A stretch of 32,916 bases of DNA from Bacteroidota bacterium (lineage in GTDB: Bacteria > Bacteroidota > Bacteroidia > Bacteroidales > VadinHA17). Of the stretch, positions 1-9,931 are shown piece after piece (the first letter of the stretch is position 1; each line of letters starts with the position of its first letter). The stretch spans positions 1-32,916 of the forward strand of contig JAUZNW010000021.1 in assembly GCA_030706785.1 (NCBI GenBank). Reading direction: 5' to 3'. The notes beneath the pieces are model-generated. The model searched no databases. It was not told the DNA's origin and saw only the letters and a program-made list of their open reading frames with translations. Position numbers and translations under genes: made by a program.

Positions 1-474
1 AAGAGGTGAATTGAAATTAACCCACAACGGACCACGGGTATTGGGGTAAGGGAACAGGAAGAAGCCCAGCCAGATCCTTCCCATATGGATAGTTGGAAAA
101 AGCGCTGCGCAAAGTACCGCGAAGACTGTCATAATCTCCGCCGATCTGTTGATCGAGGTCCTCCAGCGCTGTCTCAGAACAAGAAGGAATATTGAAAATG
201 CTGTTCCTGCATGACCGATCCCTATCCACCATACGAAATTTATTATATCCCAGCCCCATGCTACAGTATTATGAGCCCCCCATTCCCCGATACCCTTCGC
301 AACAGTCATGTAAACAGCATAAGTCCCGAAGAGAAGGGCTGCCAGAGAGATCCCAAAGGCTATATTCCACCATATCCCCGGCTTTACTTCCACAGGATGA
401 AGGACCTCCTTTGTGATCTGTCCCAGAGTCTTGGTCCCTTCAATCAGCGGGCCTCTGACTTTCCTGTTGTACAT
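1..474 (-). CDS. actC: Alternative complex III subunit ActC / NrfD-like integral membrane quinol-interacting protein (N-terminal part, truncated by window edge)
   Basis: Manual reverse-strand translation from ATG at 474: MYNRKVRGPLIEGTKTLGQITKEVLHPVEVKPGIWWNIAFGISLAALLFGTYAVYMTVAKGIGEWGAHNTVAWGWDIINFVWWIGIGHAGTAFSIFLLVLRQRWRTSINRSAEIMTVFAVLCAALFPTIHMGRIWLGFFLFPYPNTRGPLWVNFNSPL, open to the window edge. Typical NrfD/ActC start; directly downstream of actB. Not in the ORF track because it is edge-truncated. Confidence 0.93.
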   Translation of the reverse strand, partial: MYNRKVRGPLIEGTKTLGQITKEVLHPVEVKPGIWWNIAFGISLAALLFGTYAVYMTVAKGIGEWGAHNTVAWGWDIINFVWWIGIGHAGTAFSIFLLVLRQRWRTSINRSAEIMTVFAVLCAALFPTIHMGRIWLGFFLFPYPNTRGPLWVNFNSPL

Positions 475-491
475 CGTCTTCCTTCTGAATT

Positions 492-3359
492 CTAAGTTTT
501 ATTTATCCCGTCATTCCAGACTTTGGTCAGGTAACCTGTTGCCGGAAGTGTGTGCAATGTCTCAAGAAGATGGTATGTCCTCGGGCTGTCAAGGAGCATA
601 GAAACCCTGCTTTCAGGATCCATCAGATTCCCAAAAACAATTGCACCTGCAGGACATGCCTGCATGCATGCAGGCTTGATCTCAAGATCGCGAAGGGTCC
701 TGTTTTCGAGCTTTGCCTGCAGCTTCTTCTCCTGTATCCTCTGGACACAGTAGGAACATTTCTCGACCACTCCTCTTTCCCTGACGACAACATCAGGATT
801 CAGTACCATCCTTCCAAGGTCTGATGCCGAATTGTAATCAAAAACCTTGTTATTTGTATAGCGGAACCAGTTGAACCTTCTTACCCTGTAGGGACAGTTA
901 TTGATGCAGTATTTGGTCCCGACACAACGGTTATATGCCATCTGGTTAAGTCCTTCGCTGCTGTGGTTAGTTGCAGAGACAGGACAGACATTCTCACACG
1001 GGGCATTATCACAGTGCTGACAGGGAAGAGGCTGAAAAAATACCCGGGGATTGTCCTGGTCATCAGAATAGTACCTGTCAATTTTAAGCCAGTGCATTAT
1101 CCTGTGACGCGTGACTTCAGATTTCCCGACTGTTGGAACATTGTTCTCTGCCTGGCATGCGATGACGCAGGCATTGCATCCCACACAGGCATTTAGGTCA
1201 ATTGCCATTCCCCAGTGAAAGCCCTTATGCACCGGTTCGGGATATAGTGTCCTGTGCTCTTCCTCGAATTTGCGGTGAGCTTCATTACCTGAGCCGGGGT
1301 CAGTTCTGAACCTGCTCAGGACTGTAGATCTGACAATGGGCCTGCCCTCCATTGAATAGTGTAACTGTGTCAGGGCTAGCTGGACCTGCCTCCCCGTTCT
1401 GACCGGTTCATCTGCATTAAACCAAAAGATCCTGTTACCTTCCTGAATATCAATGAAAGGATATGCATTAACGCCATTTTGATCGGCTACCGGACCTGAG
1501 TTGGTGTGCCCGTAACCGAGTGATATTGAGATTGTGCCTTCAGCCTGTCCGGGCTGTATAAATGCAGGCAGAACCAGGCCATCCTTTATTTTTATCTGAT
1601 CCCCGGTGGCTAATCCCATGCGTTTTGCATCAGCAGGAGATATGGCAGCTACATTTTCCCAGCAATGTTTGGAAACAGGATCGGGCAGCTCCATCAGCCA
1701 TGGATTGTTAGCATGCATTCCAGTTCCCAGTGGGATGCTTTCGGTGAGGATTATCTCAAATTTATTTTGTCCGGGAGCCTGTGGTTCCTGCTCCTGGAGG
1801 ATTATTGCTTCCTTGCTCAGTACAGGCGGAACAGGACTCTGCGATTTGGTAATAAATACTCCGGTTCCAAGCACCTTATCCCAGAATCCCGTGAATTCAG
1901 GCATACCCGATATAGGGAAATAATTTGCCTGCCAGTTTGCGGAAAGATAGTCGTGATATGAAATTGGATTGCCGGACCATTTCAAAAGTGAATCCTGGAA
2001 TGACCTTGTGTTGAAGATAGGGCTTATACATGGCTGTGCAAGGCTAAGCTGTCCGGGAATTATCTCAGCATCATCCCATGATTCAAGATAATGATTGACA
2101 GGACACTCATACTTTGCTTTCCCGGTTGTTTCATTGCGGCTTACCGACATGTTGACAGTTACTTCTGTGTTTTTCAGCCCTGCAAGGAAGTCCTGTGAAA
2201 CCGGATAGTCAAATACAGGATTCACATTATACATAATCAATGCTCCGATCGTCCCGTTTTTCATGTCACGGACAAGAGCCTGAAATTCACTGTCTGATCC
2301 GGATGCTATGTTGAGGTGATTATCCAGGTCGATACATTCCGGGTAGTTCCCGAGTAGGTAATTTATCCGGTTTACCAGTATTTGTATACCCGTATTGTTT
2401 GATCCCGAAATCACGATCGATTTACCTCGTGCAGCAAAAAGCCCGGCAGCAATATCCGACAGATCTTCCCTGTAGACTGTTCCGGGCAATTTATCATTGC
2501 CTGTTTTTTCAGCAATCCGGTTATAAAGATCGGTCAGCATACCTGCTTCCTCAGAAGGCTTCATTTTCATTCTTAAATCGGCATTTGAACCCGTTACAGT
2601 CACACCTGATTCAAATTGTATATGCCTGAGCATATCCTGCTGATCTTTATTGAGCTTCCTGCGTGAGACATAGCCTGGAATGAAATGGACAGGGCATATC
2701 CAGGTCCCGAGGAAATCGGCATTCACCGAAACCACAAGATCTGTATTTTGGAAGATATAGTCAGGAATGACCGGTTTACCGAAACATATCCTGTTTGCCT
2801 CAAGTATCGCTGAGTGCGATATCGCATCATATTGAACCCACCTGAATTTTTTGAATTTCCCGCCAAATTCATGTATAAGCTTCCGGGTTGCAGGCGAGAT
2901 GATGCTTGAGGTGACCAGGGCAATTTCACGACCCCGGCCATCAACAAGAGCCAGGTCTCCTGCAAGCTGCTCGTCAACTGAATCCCAAATGGCAGCTTTC
3001 CTGTCGATCTCGGGATTTTTAAGCCTGGCATCGTCATAAAGGCTCAGCACCGAGGCCTGAACCCTTGCCGTGGTCCCTTCCCCGTTAAAGGGTGAGAGCG
3101 GATTGCCCTCGATCTTGATCGGACGTCCGTCACGTGTTTTTACTATAATTGAAGCATACTCATGCCCGTCAAAAAATTCTGATGCATAGTAGAGCGCTTT
3201 CCCCGGCGTTATTTCCTCAGGCTGATTGATGTAAGGAAGTGCGTACTGAATGCTCCTTCTGCACGCGGCAAGTACAGCTGCAGAGGCAATTCCGTAGCCG
3301 AATACCTTCATAAAATCCCTCCTGGTGCAGTTGTTTCCTGGTTTCTTCATAATAAGCAT
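492..3359 (-). CDS. actB: Alternative complex III subunit ActB: molybdopterin-oxidoreductase-like domain fused to ferredoxin-like 4-cluster Fe-S domain; twin-arginine/lipoprotein-like N-terminus
   Basis: 955 aa; N-terminus CTRRDFMKVFGYGIASAAVLAAC (RR motif plus LAAC lipobox). Fe-S motifs CVGCNACVIACQ, CQHCDNAPCENVCP, CVGTKYCINNCPYRVRRFNW, CSYCVQRI...CMQACPAGAI. Between actA and actC. Confidence 0.95.
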   Translation of the reverse strand: MLIMKKPGNNCTRRDFMKVFGYGIASAAVLAACRRSIQYALPYINQPEEITPGKALYYASEFFDGHEYASIIVKTRDGRPIKIEGNPLSPFNGEGTTARVQASVLSLYDDARLKNPEIDRKAAIWDSVDEQLAGDLALVDGRGREIALVTSSIISPATRKLIHEFGGKFKKFRWVQYDAISHSAILEANRICFGKPVIPDYIFQNTDLVVSVNADFLGTWICPVHFIPGYVSRRKLNKDQQDMLRHIQFESGVTVTGSNADLRMKMKPSEEAGMLTDLYNRIAEKTGNDKLPGTVYREDLSDIAAGLFAARGKSIVISGSNNTGIQILVNRINYLLGNYPECIDLDNHLNIASGSDSEFQALVRDMKNGTIGALIMYNVNPVFDYPVSQDFLAGLKNTEVTVNMSVSRNETTGKAKYECPVNHYLESWDDAEIIPGQLSLAQPCISPIFNTRSFQDSLLKWSGNPISYHDYLSANWQANYFPISGMPEFTGFWDKVLGTGVFITKSQSPVPPVLSKEAIILQEQEPQAPGQNKFEIILTESIPLGTGMHANNPWLMELPDPVSKHCWENVAAISPADAKRMGLATGDQIKIKDGLVLPAFIQPGQAEGTISISLGYGHTNSGPVADQNGVNAYPFIDIQEGNRIFWFNADEPVRTGRQVQLALTQLHYSMEGRPIVRSTVLSRFRTDPGSGNEAHRKFEEEHRTLYPEPVHKGFHWGMAIDLNACVGCNACVIACQAENNVPTVGKSEVTRHRIMHWLKIDRYYSDDQDNPRVFFQPLPCQHCDNAPCENVCPVSATNHSSEGLNQMAYNRCVGTKYCINNCPYRVRRFNWFRYTNNKVFDYNSASDLGRMVLNPDVVVRERGVVEKCSYCVQRIQEKKLQAKLENRTLRDLEIKPACMQACPAGAIVFGNLMDPESRVSMLLDSPRTYHLLETLHTLPATGYLTKVWNDGINKT

Positions 3360-3373
3360 TTGAATTCAGCCTG

Positions 3374-4525
3374 TCAGTAGTGACATTTAGCGCATTCTGT
3401 TCCTCCAAGCATTTCAACAGTTACAGTATCTATCATCCCGGCTTTTATACTATCGTTTATTTCCCTGTATTCGGTGAAGAACCTGTTGGTCCTGAAAGAT
3501 GTCTTTTTTAAGCGGTGGCAATTTATGCACCATCCCATCGAAAGGTCAGAGATCTGAACAATAATGTTCATCTGCTCTGCCTTGCCGTGGCATTCGCTGC
3601 AGGCAATCCCTCCTGCTACAGTATGCTGGGCATGACTGAAAAAGACATGATCGGGAAGGTTATGGACCTTTATCCATCTGACAGGCAAATTATTATCATG
3701 AGATTTATATATTTTCGAAATCTCAGATGTCCCGGAACGGGTGCCTGACCGCACCAGCAAATGGCAGTTCATGCAGACGTTTACCGGGGGAATACCGGCA
3801 ACCTTGCTGGAATGTGCATAACTGTGGCAGTAGATGCAATCCGTTTTATTCTGACCTGCATGAACGGCATGAGAGAATTTTATAGGCTGGTCGGGAGCGT
3901 AGCTCCTTGTGCGTCCAAGCCTGATCGCATCAACTGCAAGAACAGCAACTATATAAACTGTTGTAATTGCTAGTATTGAGTAGTGAAGAGGTTTAACCTT
4001 AATCCTTTTTGTGATGATCAGATCTGTAACAGCAAGGAGGAAAAGAAATGAAGCAAGGATAAAGAAAAAAAGATTGGTTATTACAGGTTTATGCGGACTC
4101 AGACCTATATCTGAAAATTTATCCATGAAAGCCTTTATAAGGGTGATATCTTCCGGCGTGAGTTGAAATCCCTTATGCACTTCTACCATCTTTTTGCCTG
4201 TCGGTTTCAGCAGTACATTACTCAGGTCCAGGGCACTTTTACTTTTATATTGTATTGAGATAACCTGTGCGTCAGGATTCCAGTTCAATGTATCGGAAAC
4301 TATTGTATTATGGCATTTTGAGCAATTGACTGCTCTGTCGGCAGGATATGCAAGCCCATAAAACAACCTTTCCCCCCTAGTTATCTCCTCCCCTGTAAAG
4401 GTCTTCCTGTAATATACGGTATCGGCGCTTTGTGTAAATGCAGCAGGCATATTAAAAGCCAAAGCAGAAATAAGAAAGATGAAGTGAATTGATGAATTGT
4501 ATTTACGGTAAAACGATCTGGTCAT
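3374..4525 (-). CDS. actA: Alternative complex III subunit ActA-like multiheme cytochrome c with N-terminal monoheme domain
   Basis: 383 aa, signal peptide, six CxxCH motifs (CSKCH, CIYCH, CMNCH, CSECH, CINCH, CAKCH), two predicted central hydrophobic helices; upstream of actB. Confidence 0.9.
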   Translation of the reverse strand: MTRSFYRKYNSSIHFIFLISALAFNMPAAFTQSADTVYYRKTFTGEEITRGERLFYGLAYPADRAVNCSKCHNTIVSDTLNWNPDAQVISIQYKSKSALDLSNVLLKPTGKKMVEVHKGFQLTPEDITLIKAFMDKFSDIGLSPHKPVITNLFFFILASFLFLLAVTDLIITKRIKVKPLHYSILAITTVYIVAVLAVDAIRLGRTRSYAPDQPIKFSHAVHAGQNKTDCIYCHSYAHSSKVAGIPPVNVCMNCHLLVRSGTRSGTSEISKIYKSHDNNLPVRWIKVHNLPDHVFFSHAQHTVAGGIACSECHGKAEQMNIIVQISDLSMGWCINCHRLKKTSFRTNRFFTEYREINDSIKAGMIDTVTVEMLGGTECAKCHY

Positions 4526-5131
4526 AGGTTAATAAGAATATGCAGTTCCTTCGCTGACGGATTATTCTTCTGCTGATCGGTTCTGTTCAATAATCCCTTA
4601 ACCACAAATCAATGTAAATATAAGGAACATCTATTGTAATAGACGACCTTTCAGGGATTTTGTTTACGACTGTAAAAGAGTTTGACGCTTTTGAATGACA
4701 AAAGGGCGGATTTTGTTTAACTGCTTTTATTTCTCCAGGTATTCAATTCCATGTAAGCAATCGTCAGGTTCATCAGCTGTTCGATATCTTTCCGCTGGCT
4801 TTTCTCGAAACGGAGTATTTTTGGATACTGGTCTTTTCGCCTTTTCTTTCGTTGAACTGTACCAAATTAATGGCGATCTTTGCCAGACTGGATGATTTTG
4901 TCGAATCGTCGAAATCATCTTCTGAAGCAAGGCAAGCGATGACTTTTTAGAGGCCCTTAAAACTCCAAGTGTTCAATATTTTTTTGTGTTACGTAGAACA
5001 CGGGTTAAACAAAAATTGTTACTTACGACACTATTGGCTGAACAAAGGCCGAGTTCCGCAGCGGTAAAAGATGAACTTTCCATTGATCTCAATGGTTTTC
5101 GGTGGACCTCTGTGCAAGTTTTTAAAGATCC

Positions 5132-6292
5132 TTAATATTTTTTCAGGAGGTTGAGTAAACCGCTGTCGAGCTTATGACCGTGCCAGTCGGTGTATTTTAT
5201 GTCAGTTCTACCTGAATCCATTATTCCGAAATCGCCCCTGAAATTCCAGAGTGCATAACCTATCCCATTGGAAGTAAGTATATTAATGACGTCTTCAAAC
5301 CATGCAAGAAATACTTTATATGGAGTTTTGCTGTAGCAGCCGCATTCACCGCAATGAACACCTATACCCTTGTCCTTTAGTTCTATCCATGGCTTATAAA
5401 ACTCTTCAAGCTGTTCCCGTCCATAGTATTTGCCATCGATAATACCCGGCCAGACCGGAGTCGGTGCCTTTGACGGATCTTTCCAGACCCATGATGCCTG
5501 GTAATGAGAAACAAGTCCGGGGTAATAACCACGGCAGCTCTGTGCAATACCGAGATCGGCCAGTTCAGGTATAACACTGTTGCCTCCTCCGTTTCCATCA
5601 GCAATAATAAGACGGTCAGGATTTGCCGCCCGGATGACCTTTGATGCACCTTCAGCAACCTTCCTGTAGATATCTCCCGGAACCGGCCCTTTCTTCGCAT
5701 ACTGATCATTCATATCCTCTATGTATGCCGGCTCATTCAGTAGATCAAAGCTCAATTTGTCAGGTGAGATATTTTTATACCGTTCCGCCCACATTGCCCA
5801 GTGCGTATTGAATGCATCCTGAGCCTCTTTGTCCTTCCACAGGTTAAACGGTTCGTGGAATCCAGCATTGATACAGTAACCAGGTCCTCTGTGAAGGTTA
5901 AGGCTCACATGGATCTTATATTTATTTGCCAGTGAAATGAGCTGATCCACCTCTTCAAGGACTTTCGGATCAAAGCTGCAAACCTGGTCTTTTTTGATAT
6001 CCATAGTCCGGTCAAACGAGAGATATCTCGGATAAGCCATAGGGATCCTGACAAAATCGAATCCCCAGTCAGCCATCCATTTCAGATCATCCTCGGTGGT
6101 TCTGTATGAATTCTGATTCCTGGGAGGTACAGGTGAAAAGAGATCAAGAAGATTGAAGCCTTTCCACCGGGGCAGTTTGTTCTTTATAGGTGCTGGAGAA
6201 GAAATTGGTTTAGTCCCTGTTAATGCCATGCCTGCAGCGGCAATGGCTGAGTTCTTAAGGAAAATCCTGCGGTTGAATTTACTTTTGGTCAT
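5132..6292 (-). CDS. Glycoside hydrolase family 5-like (cellulase superfamily) secreted enzyme
   Basis: ORF 5132..6361; likely start MTKSKFNRRIFLKNSAIAAAGMALTG (RR signal) at 6292. GH5-like motifs: WGFDFVRIPMAYPRYL, VSLNLHRGPGY, LSFDLLNEPA, GIGYALWNFRGDFGIMDSGR. Confidence 0.85.
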   Translation of the reverse strand: MTKSKFNRRIFLKNSAIAAAGMALTGTKPISSPAPIKNKLPRWKGFNLLDLFSPVPPRNQNSYRTTEDDLKWMADWGFDFVRIPMAYPRYLSFDRTMDIKKDQVCSFDPKVLEEVDQLISLANKYKIHVSLNLHRGPGYCINAGFHEPFNLWKDKEAQDAFNTHWAMWAERYKNISPDKLSFDLLNEPAYIEDMNDQYAKKGPVPGDIYRKVAEGASKVIRAANPDRLIIADGNGGGNSVIPELADLGIAQSCRGYYPGLVSHYQASWVWKDPSKAPTPVWPGIIDGKYYGREQLEEFYKPWIELKDKGIGVHCGECGCYSKTPYKVFLAWFEDVINILTSNGIGYALWNFRGDFGIMDSGRTDIKYTDWHGHKLDSGLLNLLKKY

Positions 6293-6364
6293 CGGAGTCT
6301 TAATTTGAATTATAACTTTTTTGCCACGAGTGCACGGAGTTTTAAATGAGTTACACTGCATCAG

Positions 6365-9196
6365 TTATTTAGCAATTCTCATAGGAGTCATGCTTACTGG
6401 CCCCAGCAGACCTGATTCCCTTGGTTGCCATGATGAGGCATCAAACAACCCGTTTTTTGTATTCTGCTTCAGCTTTGCAGCAATGTTTATGTTATAAAAT
6501 TTCTTCCATGGAATATTGTTACGGTCCATGTATGCGATCCGGTTTGCCATCAGGTTCGAGACTTTTATTTCAACATTATTCACGGATTTTAAAAGCCTTT
6601 TATCTATAATGATCTTATACTCAGGGCCTATCAATATTCCCATTTCATTCCCGTTGAGTGTTACGTCAGCGCTTTCACAAACCTTTCCCAGATCCAGCAG
6701 CCATGCGTCAGCTTTTCCGGCAGGCCTTTTGAATGTTATTGAATACCTGGCTGTGCCGGAGAAATTCTTCACATCTTCACCTCCGAAATCCGTCCAGGAA
6801 ATCAGGCTGCTGATCTCTTTTTGAGCAGGAAGACCCGGCCCGCCTTCGACAAAATCAACTTTCCAGTTACCTGTTATTGTTTTTGAATCTGAAGCAGGAT
6901 CGAAAAACAGGTATGGTTTTCCGGAAGCCTGGCTCACTAAAGCTGAAACAATCAATGATTCGCCTGCAGCAAGCTTAACCTTTACCTCCAGTTTCCCGTC
7001 ACTTGTCGGTCGAAATTGTGCGATTCCGAATTCTTCAGTCATAGGATTGAAAATAGCTGCTGATGAGGCCTTCTCCTGAAGTTGCAGCCATCCGTCAAAC
7101 GAGGCAGTCCCCTGATTGCTGATAAAGTAATAATATCCTGTTTTGCCTGCCCGTCTGTTGAACTTTATATTATTGTCTGTCATGGTCTCGCGCCTGACAC
7201 CGGCGAATTTCAGAAGCTCATCAAGGTCGGTACCGATCAGGATCGAACCGTTGCCATATACAGCCTTTGAGACCTCAGGATTCCCTGTTCCTGAAAAGTT
7301 GATCCCGGATTTTAGAAGATCAAAAACACCCTGCTTCTCTTCCTTATCAGCGAATCCGGCAATGTTCTGCGGAAGATCACCATATATAATGATCCTGGCA
7401 CCATCATTTGCTAGCCGAAGTATCCGCGCAAAAGTTTCAAGCGGGATATATTTGCAGCCCGGTACTACAAGAGTTTTGTAGGTGCTTCCCTCTGTCTCCA
7501 GCAGATTATCATTACAATCAGTGTTAGTGATCTGGAGGTCAGAGATATAATCATAGGTATATCCCTTCTGGATCATAAGGTCAGATGCAGCTTTGAAGTT
7601 TGTCCCGTCAAATGCCGGACTGAGAGCATCGAAATGTTCAAGCATACCGCGACCGTATTCGGCGTACCTGTCGAATATTGGGAAATACAGCAATATATCG
7701 TTGTCAGATGCGCCTGCCTGAAGGAATGATTGAACCCTGGCAATATACTGATTAAGTTTCCTGAAATCATTCCAGAAACTGTTCGCCGGAGTGAACTCAA
7801 CCGATGCATAAAAAAGGAAACCGGGCCATGGTTCGTTTTCCGGTGAAAAGCATGTCCCGTGGTAGAAAAGATGATTGATCCCTGTCAGGAAGAAGAGGTC
7901 CGCGCACTTTTTGACATCTGACAGTGAAGAGGTAAAATGTTCACCAAGCCAGGTCGCTGCTTCGCATGATACAAGAGGCTTTCCGGTTACATTTGCAGCA
8001 GAGGAAGCAAATTTCATGCGTGTCAGTTCGCTCCCTTCAGTCTCAGGAATGTCCGAAGCTCCGTAAAGATCAAGTATATTCCCGGGAGATCCGTGAGCCT
8101 GGTCACGCACGAATTTTCCCTGTCTGTGAGCCCATTCTGCCCAGTGCATGGTGAATTTTTCGAGTATAAGATCAGATACTGTCTGTCTGTAATCAGACAG
8201 AACACGTGCATTTTTGTCAGGAGTATCTTTCTGGAAAAGAGCTGGAAGATTTGCGCTCAGATTATATCCTCTCCTGATATAAAATTCATAGAACAGGTCG
8301 TTGGTCCAGTCTGCCTGGCCTGAAGCATCATCAACCTCATACGAATCATTAAAATAACCGCGGAGTGTTCTGGTGTCAAAATCTTTGAATACATCATCAA
8401 AATGCTTCAGATAATTATTTACAGCTTTCCCGGAAAAGTGATCGATAACATCACCTTCCCCTCCGGGACCTGCCCTTTCAACCTGCTTACCATGCCAGCC
8501 CTGGAAAAGTCCGTAAAGGGTCCATTTCCCGGGAGGTGCTGTCCAGTTAAGGGCTCTGTCCGGAGTTACATTGCCTGTGAGAATAACTACCTTCCCTGAA
8601 TCTGAATATGCAGTAAGCGAATAGAAAGGAAGCGGTTTCTCAAACCTTATCTGATCAAGTGCGTAAAGCTGAAGATCTTTATTCTTACTCACCGGATCGA
8701 TAAGCTTTGTAATATCAGGCTTTTGTCCCACAGCTCTTATCAGTGGCTGTTGGATGAATTCGATCTTCTCATTAAGCTTCTGACCACCTGAAAGAAACCA
8801 TGTCTTATAATTGATATTCTTGCATGCATCTGCCGGATCGACCCATGGTCCGCCGAAAGGCCATCCTGATGCATTTGCCAGGTCAATCCCGAGATCAAGA
8901 CGATCAGCTTCCTTCAGGATCCATGTGAACATCTTCATCCAGTCGGGTGACAGGTAATTTATGAATCTGTCTTCCTCCCCTTTTACTCCATAAATGACCG
9001 TAACTTCCATTCCTCCAAGACCGGCCGCTTTGTACTTTTCCACGGCTGCTGTAAGGTCTTTCTGGGTTACAATGCTTCCCGGCCACCACCAGCGGGTCCA
9101 TGGTTTGTTTAAACGAGTTATCTCAGGCCACGAAATCTGCTGTGCCATAGCGATCTGAGGGAAGAATAAAGCGATAAACAGGACTTTCTTCAGCAT
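6365..9196 (-). CDS. Glycoside hydrolase, GH106-like (alpha-L-rhamnosidase family), secreted
   Basis: 943 aa; signal peptide; N-terminal KPWTRWWWPGSIVTQKDLTAAVEKYKAAGLGGMEVTVIYG and LGIDLANASGWPFGGPWV resemble the GH106/rhamnosidase-like family; C-terminal beta-sandwich-like region. Confidence 0.82.
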   Translation of the reverse strand: MLKKVLFIALFFPQIAMAQQISWPEITRLNKPWTRWWWPGSIVTQKDLTAAVEKYKAAGLGGMEVTVIYGVKGEEDRFINYLSPDWMKMFTWILKEADRLDLGIDLANASGWPFGGPWVDPADACKNINYKTWFLSGGQKLNEKIEFIQQPLIRAVGQKPDITKLIDPVSKNKDLQLYALDQIRFEKPLPFYSLTAYSDSGKVVILTGNVTPDRALNWTAPPGKWTLYGLFQGWHGKQVERAGPGGEGDVIDHFSGKAVNNYLKHFDDVFKDFDTRTLRGYFNDSYEVDDASGQADWTNDLFYEFYIRRGYNLSANLPALFQKDTPDKNARVLSDYRQTVSDLILEKFTMHWAEWAHRQGKFVRDQAHGSPGNILDLYGASDIPETEGSELTRMKFASSAANVTGKPLVSCEAATWLGEHFTSSLSDVKKCADLFFLTGINHLFYHGTCFSPENEPWPGFLFYASVEFTPANSFWNDFRKLNQYIARVQSFLQAGASDNDILLYFPIFDRYAEYGRGMLEHFDALSPAFDGTNFKAASDLMIQKGYTYDYISDLQITNTDCNDNLLETEGSTYKTLVVPGCKYIPLETFARILRLANDGARIIIYGDLPQNIAGFADKEEKQGVFDLLKSGINFSGTGNPEVSKAVYGNGSILIGTDLDELLKFAGVRRETMTDNNIKFNRRAGKTGYYYFISNQGTASFDGWLQLQEKASSAAIFNPMTEEFGIAQFRPTSDGKLEVKVKLAAGESLIVSALVSQASGKPYLFFDPASDSKTITGNWKVDFVEGGPGLPAQKEISSLISWTDFGGEDVKNFSGTARYSITFKRPAGKADAWLLDLGKVCESADVTLNGNEMGILIGPEYKIIIDKRLLKSVNNVEIKVSNLMANRIAYMDRNNIPWKKFYNINIAAKLKQNTKNGLFDASSWQPRESGLLGPVSMTPMRIAK

Positions 9197-9254
9197 ATAA
9201 TGAACCAGTTGATATTATATAGTGAGGTTAGCTTGAAAATTGAAATCCAATAAC

Positions 9255-9274
9255 CCTGCCTGACGATAGGCAGG
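9255..9274. repeat. Hairpin CCTGCCT-GACGAT-AGGCAGG in a degenerate intergenic repeat region
   Basis: 7-bp perfect stem; followed by cacagagcacgcaaagaatcttcacaaagatcgcaacgagtt. Confidence 0.6.
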
Positions 9275-9478
9275 CACAGAGCACGCAAAGAATCTTCACA
9301 AAGATCGCAACGAGTTAAACACTAAGATTAGAAAAGCGAACTTTGCGCAAAATTCGTGTCCGTTACGGTTAAAAGGAGTTTTGAAACTACCTCATTATTA
9401 TGTTAAAGATATAACAGATTTCCTTTTTATTTATAATTTAACTCTTCAGAAAACAAGCCTAAACCAGAATAATTCCGG

Positions 9479-9931
9479 ATGGACAAGATTAAAATCCATG
9501 AAGCCAGTGAAACCGAGCGTGACATGGCATCCAGGCTTCTGGCTTCATCAGAGCCATGGATCACCCTGAGAATAACCCGTGAACAATGCGACAGGAACTG
9601 TCACGATCCTGAGTACCTTTTATATATAGCTAATTTCGGAAAGAGTCCCGGAGGCATTATCCTTCTTGATCCCCGGGGAGTGGCCGGGTCACCGTACATA
9701 AAATCCATTGCGGTCTTTCCCGAATTCAGGGGCCTTGGAGTTGGCACTGAACTGCTTTCATATGCTGAGAAGCTTTTCCGCGAAAAGTCGCATCACCTTT
9801 TTATTTGCGTATCATCATTCAATCATAAGGCCAGGAAGCTCTACGAAAGATGCGGGTATGGAGCCCTGTGTGAATTTAAAGATTATATAATTGAAGGAGC
9901 CTCTGAAATCCTCATGTATAAGAGAATATGA
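9479..9931 (+). CDS. GNAT family N-acetyltransferase
   Basis: 150 aa; acetyl-CoA binding motif VFPEFRGLGVGTELLSYAEKLF, then NHKARKLYERCGY. Confidence 0.88.
   Translation: MDKIKIHEASETERDMASRLLASSEPWITLRITREQCDRNCHDPEYLLYIANFGKSPGGIILLDPRGVAGSPYIKSIAVFPEFRGLGVGTELLSYAEKLFREKSHHLFICVSSFNHKARKLYERCGYGALCEFKDYIIEGASEILMYKRI

Noticed and set aside
17-259. ORF track 80-aa minus ORF at left edge
   Set aside because: Overlaps the clear ActC/NrfD frame (ATG at 474) in a different frame; spurious.
6293-6361. N-terminal 23-codon extension of the GH5-like ORF
   Set aside because: The extension is not signal-like and the internal Met directly precedes a twin-arginine-type signal, so the start was moved to 6292.
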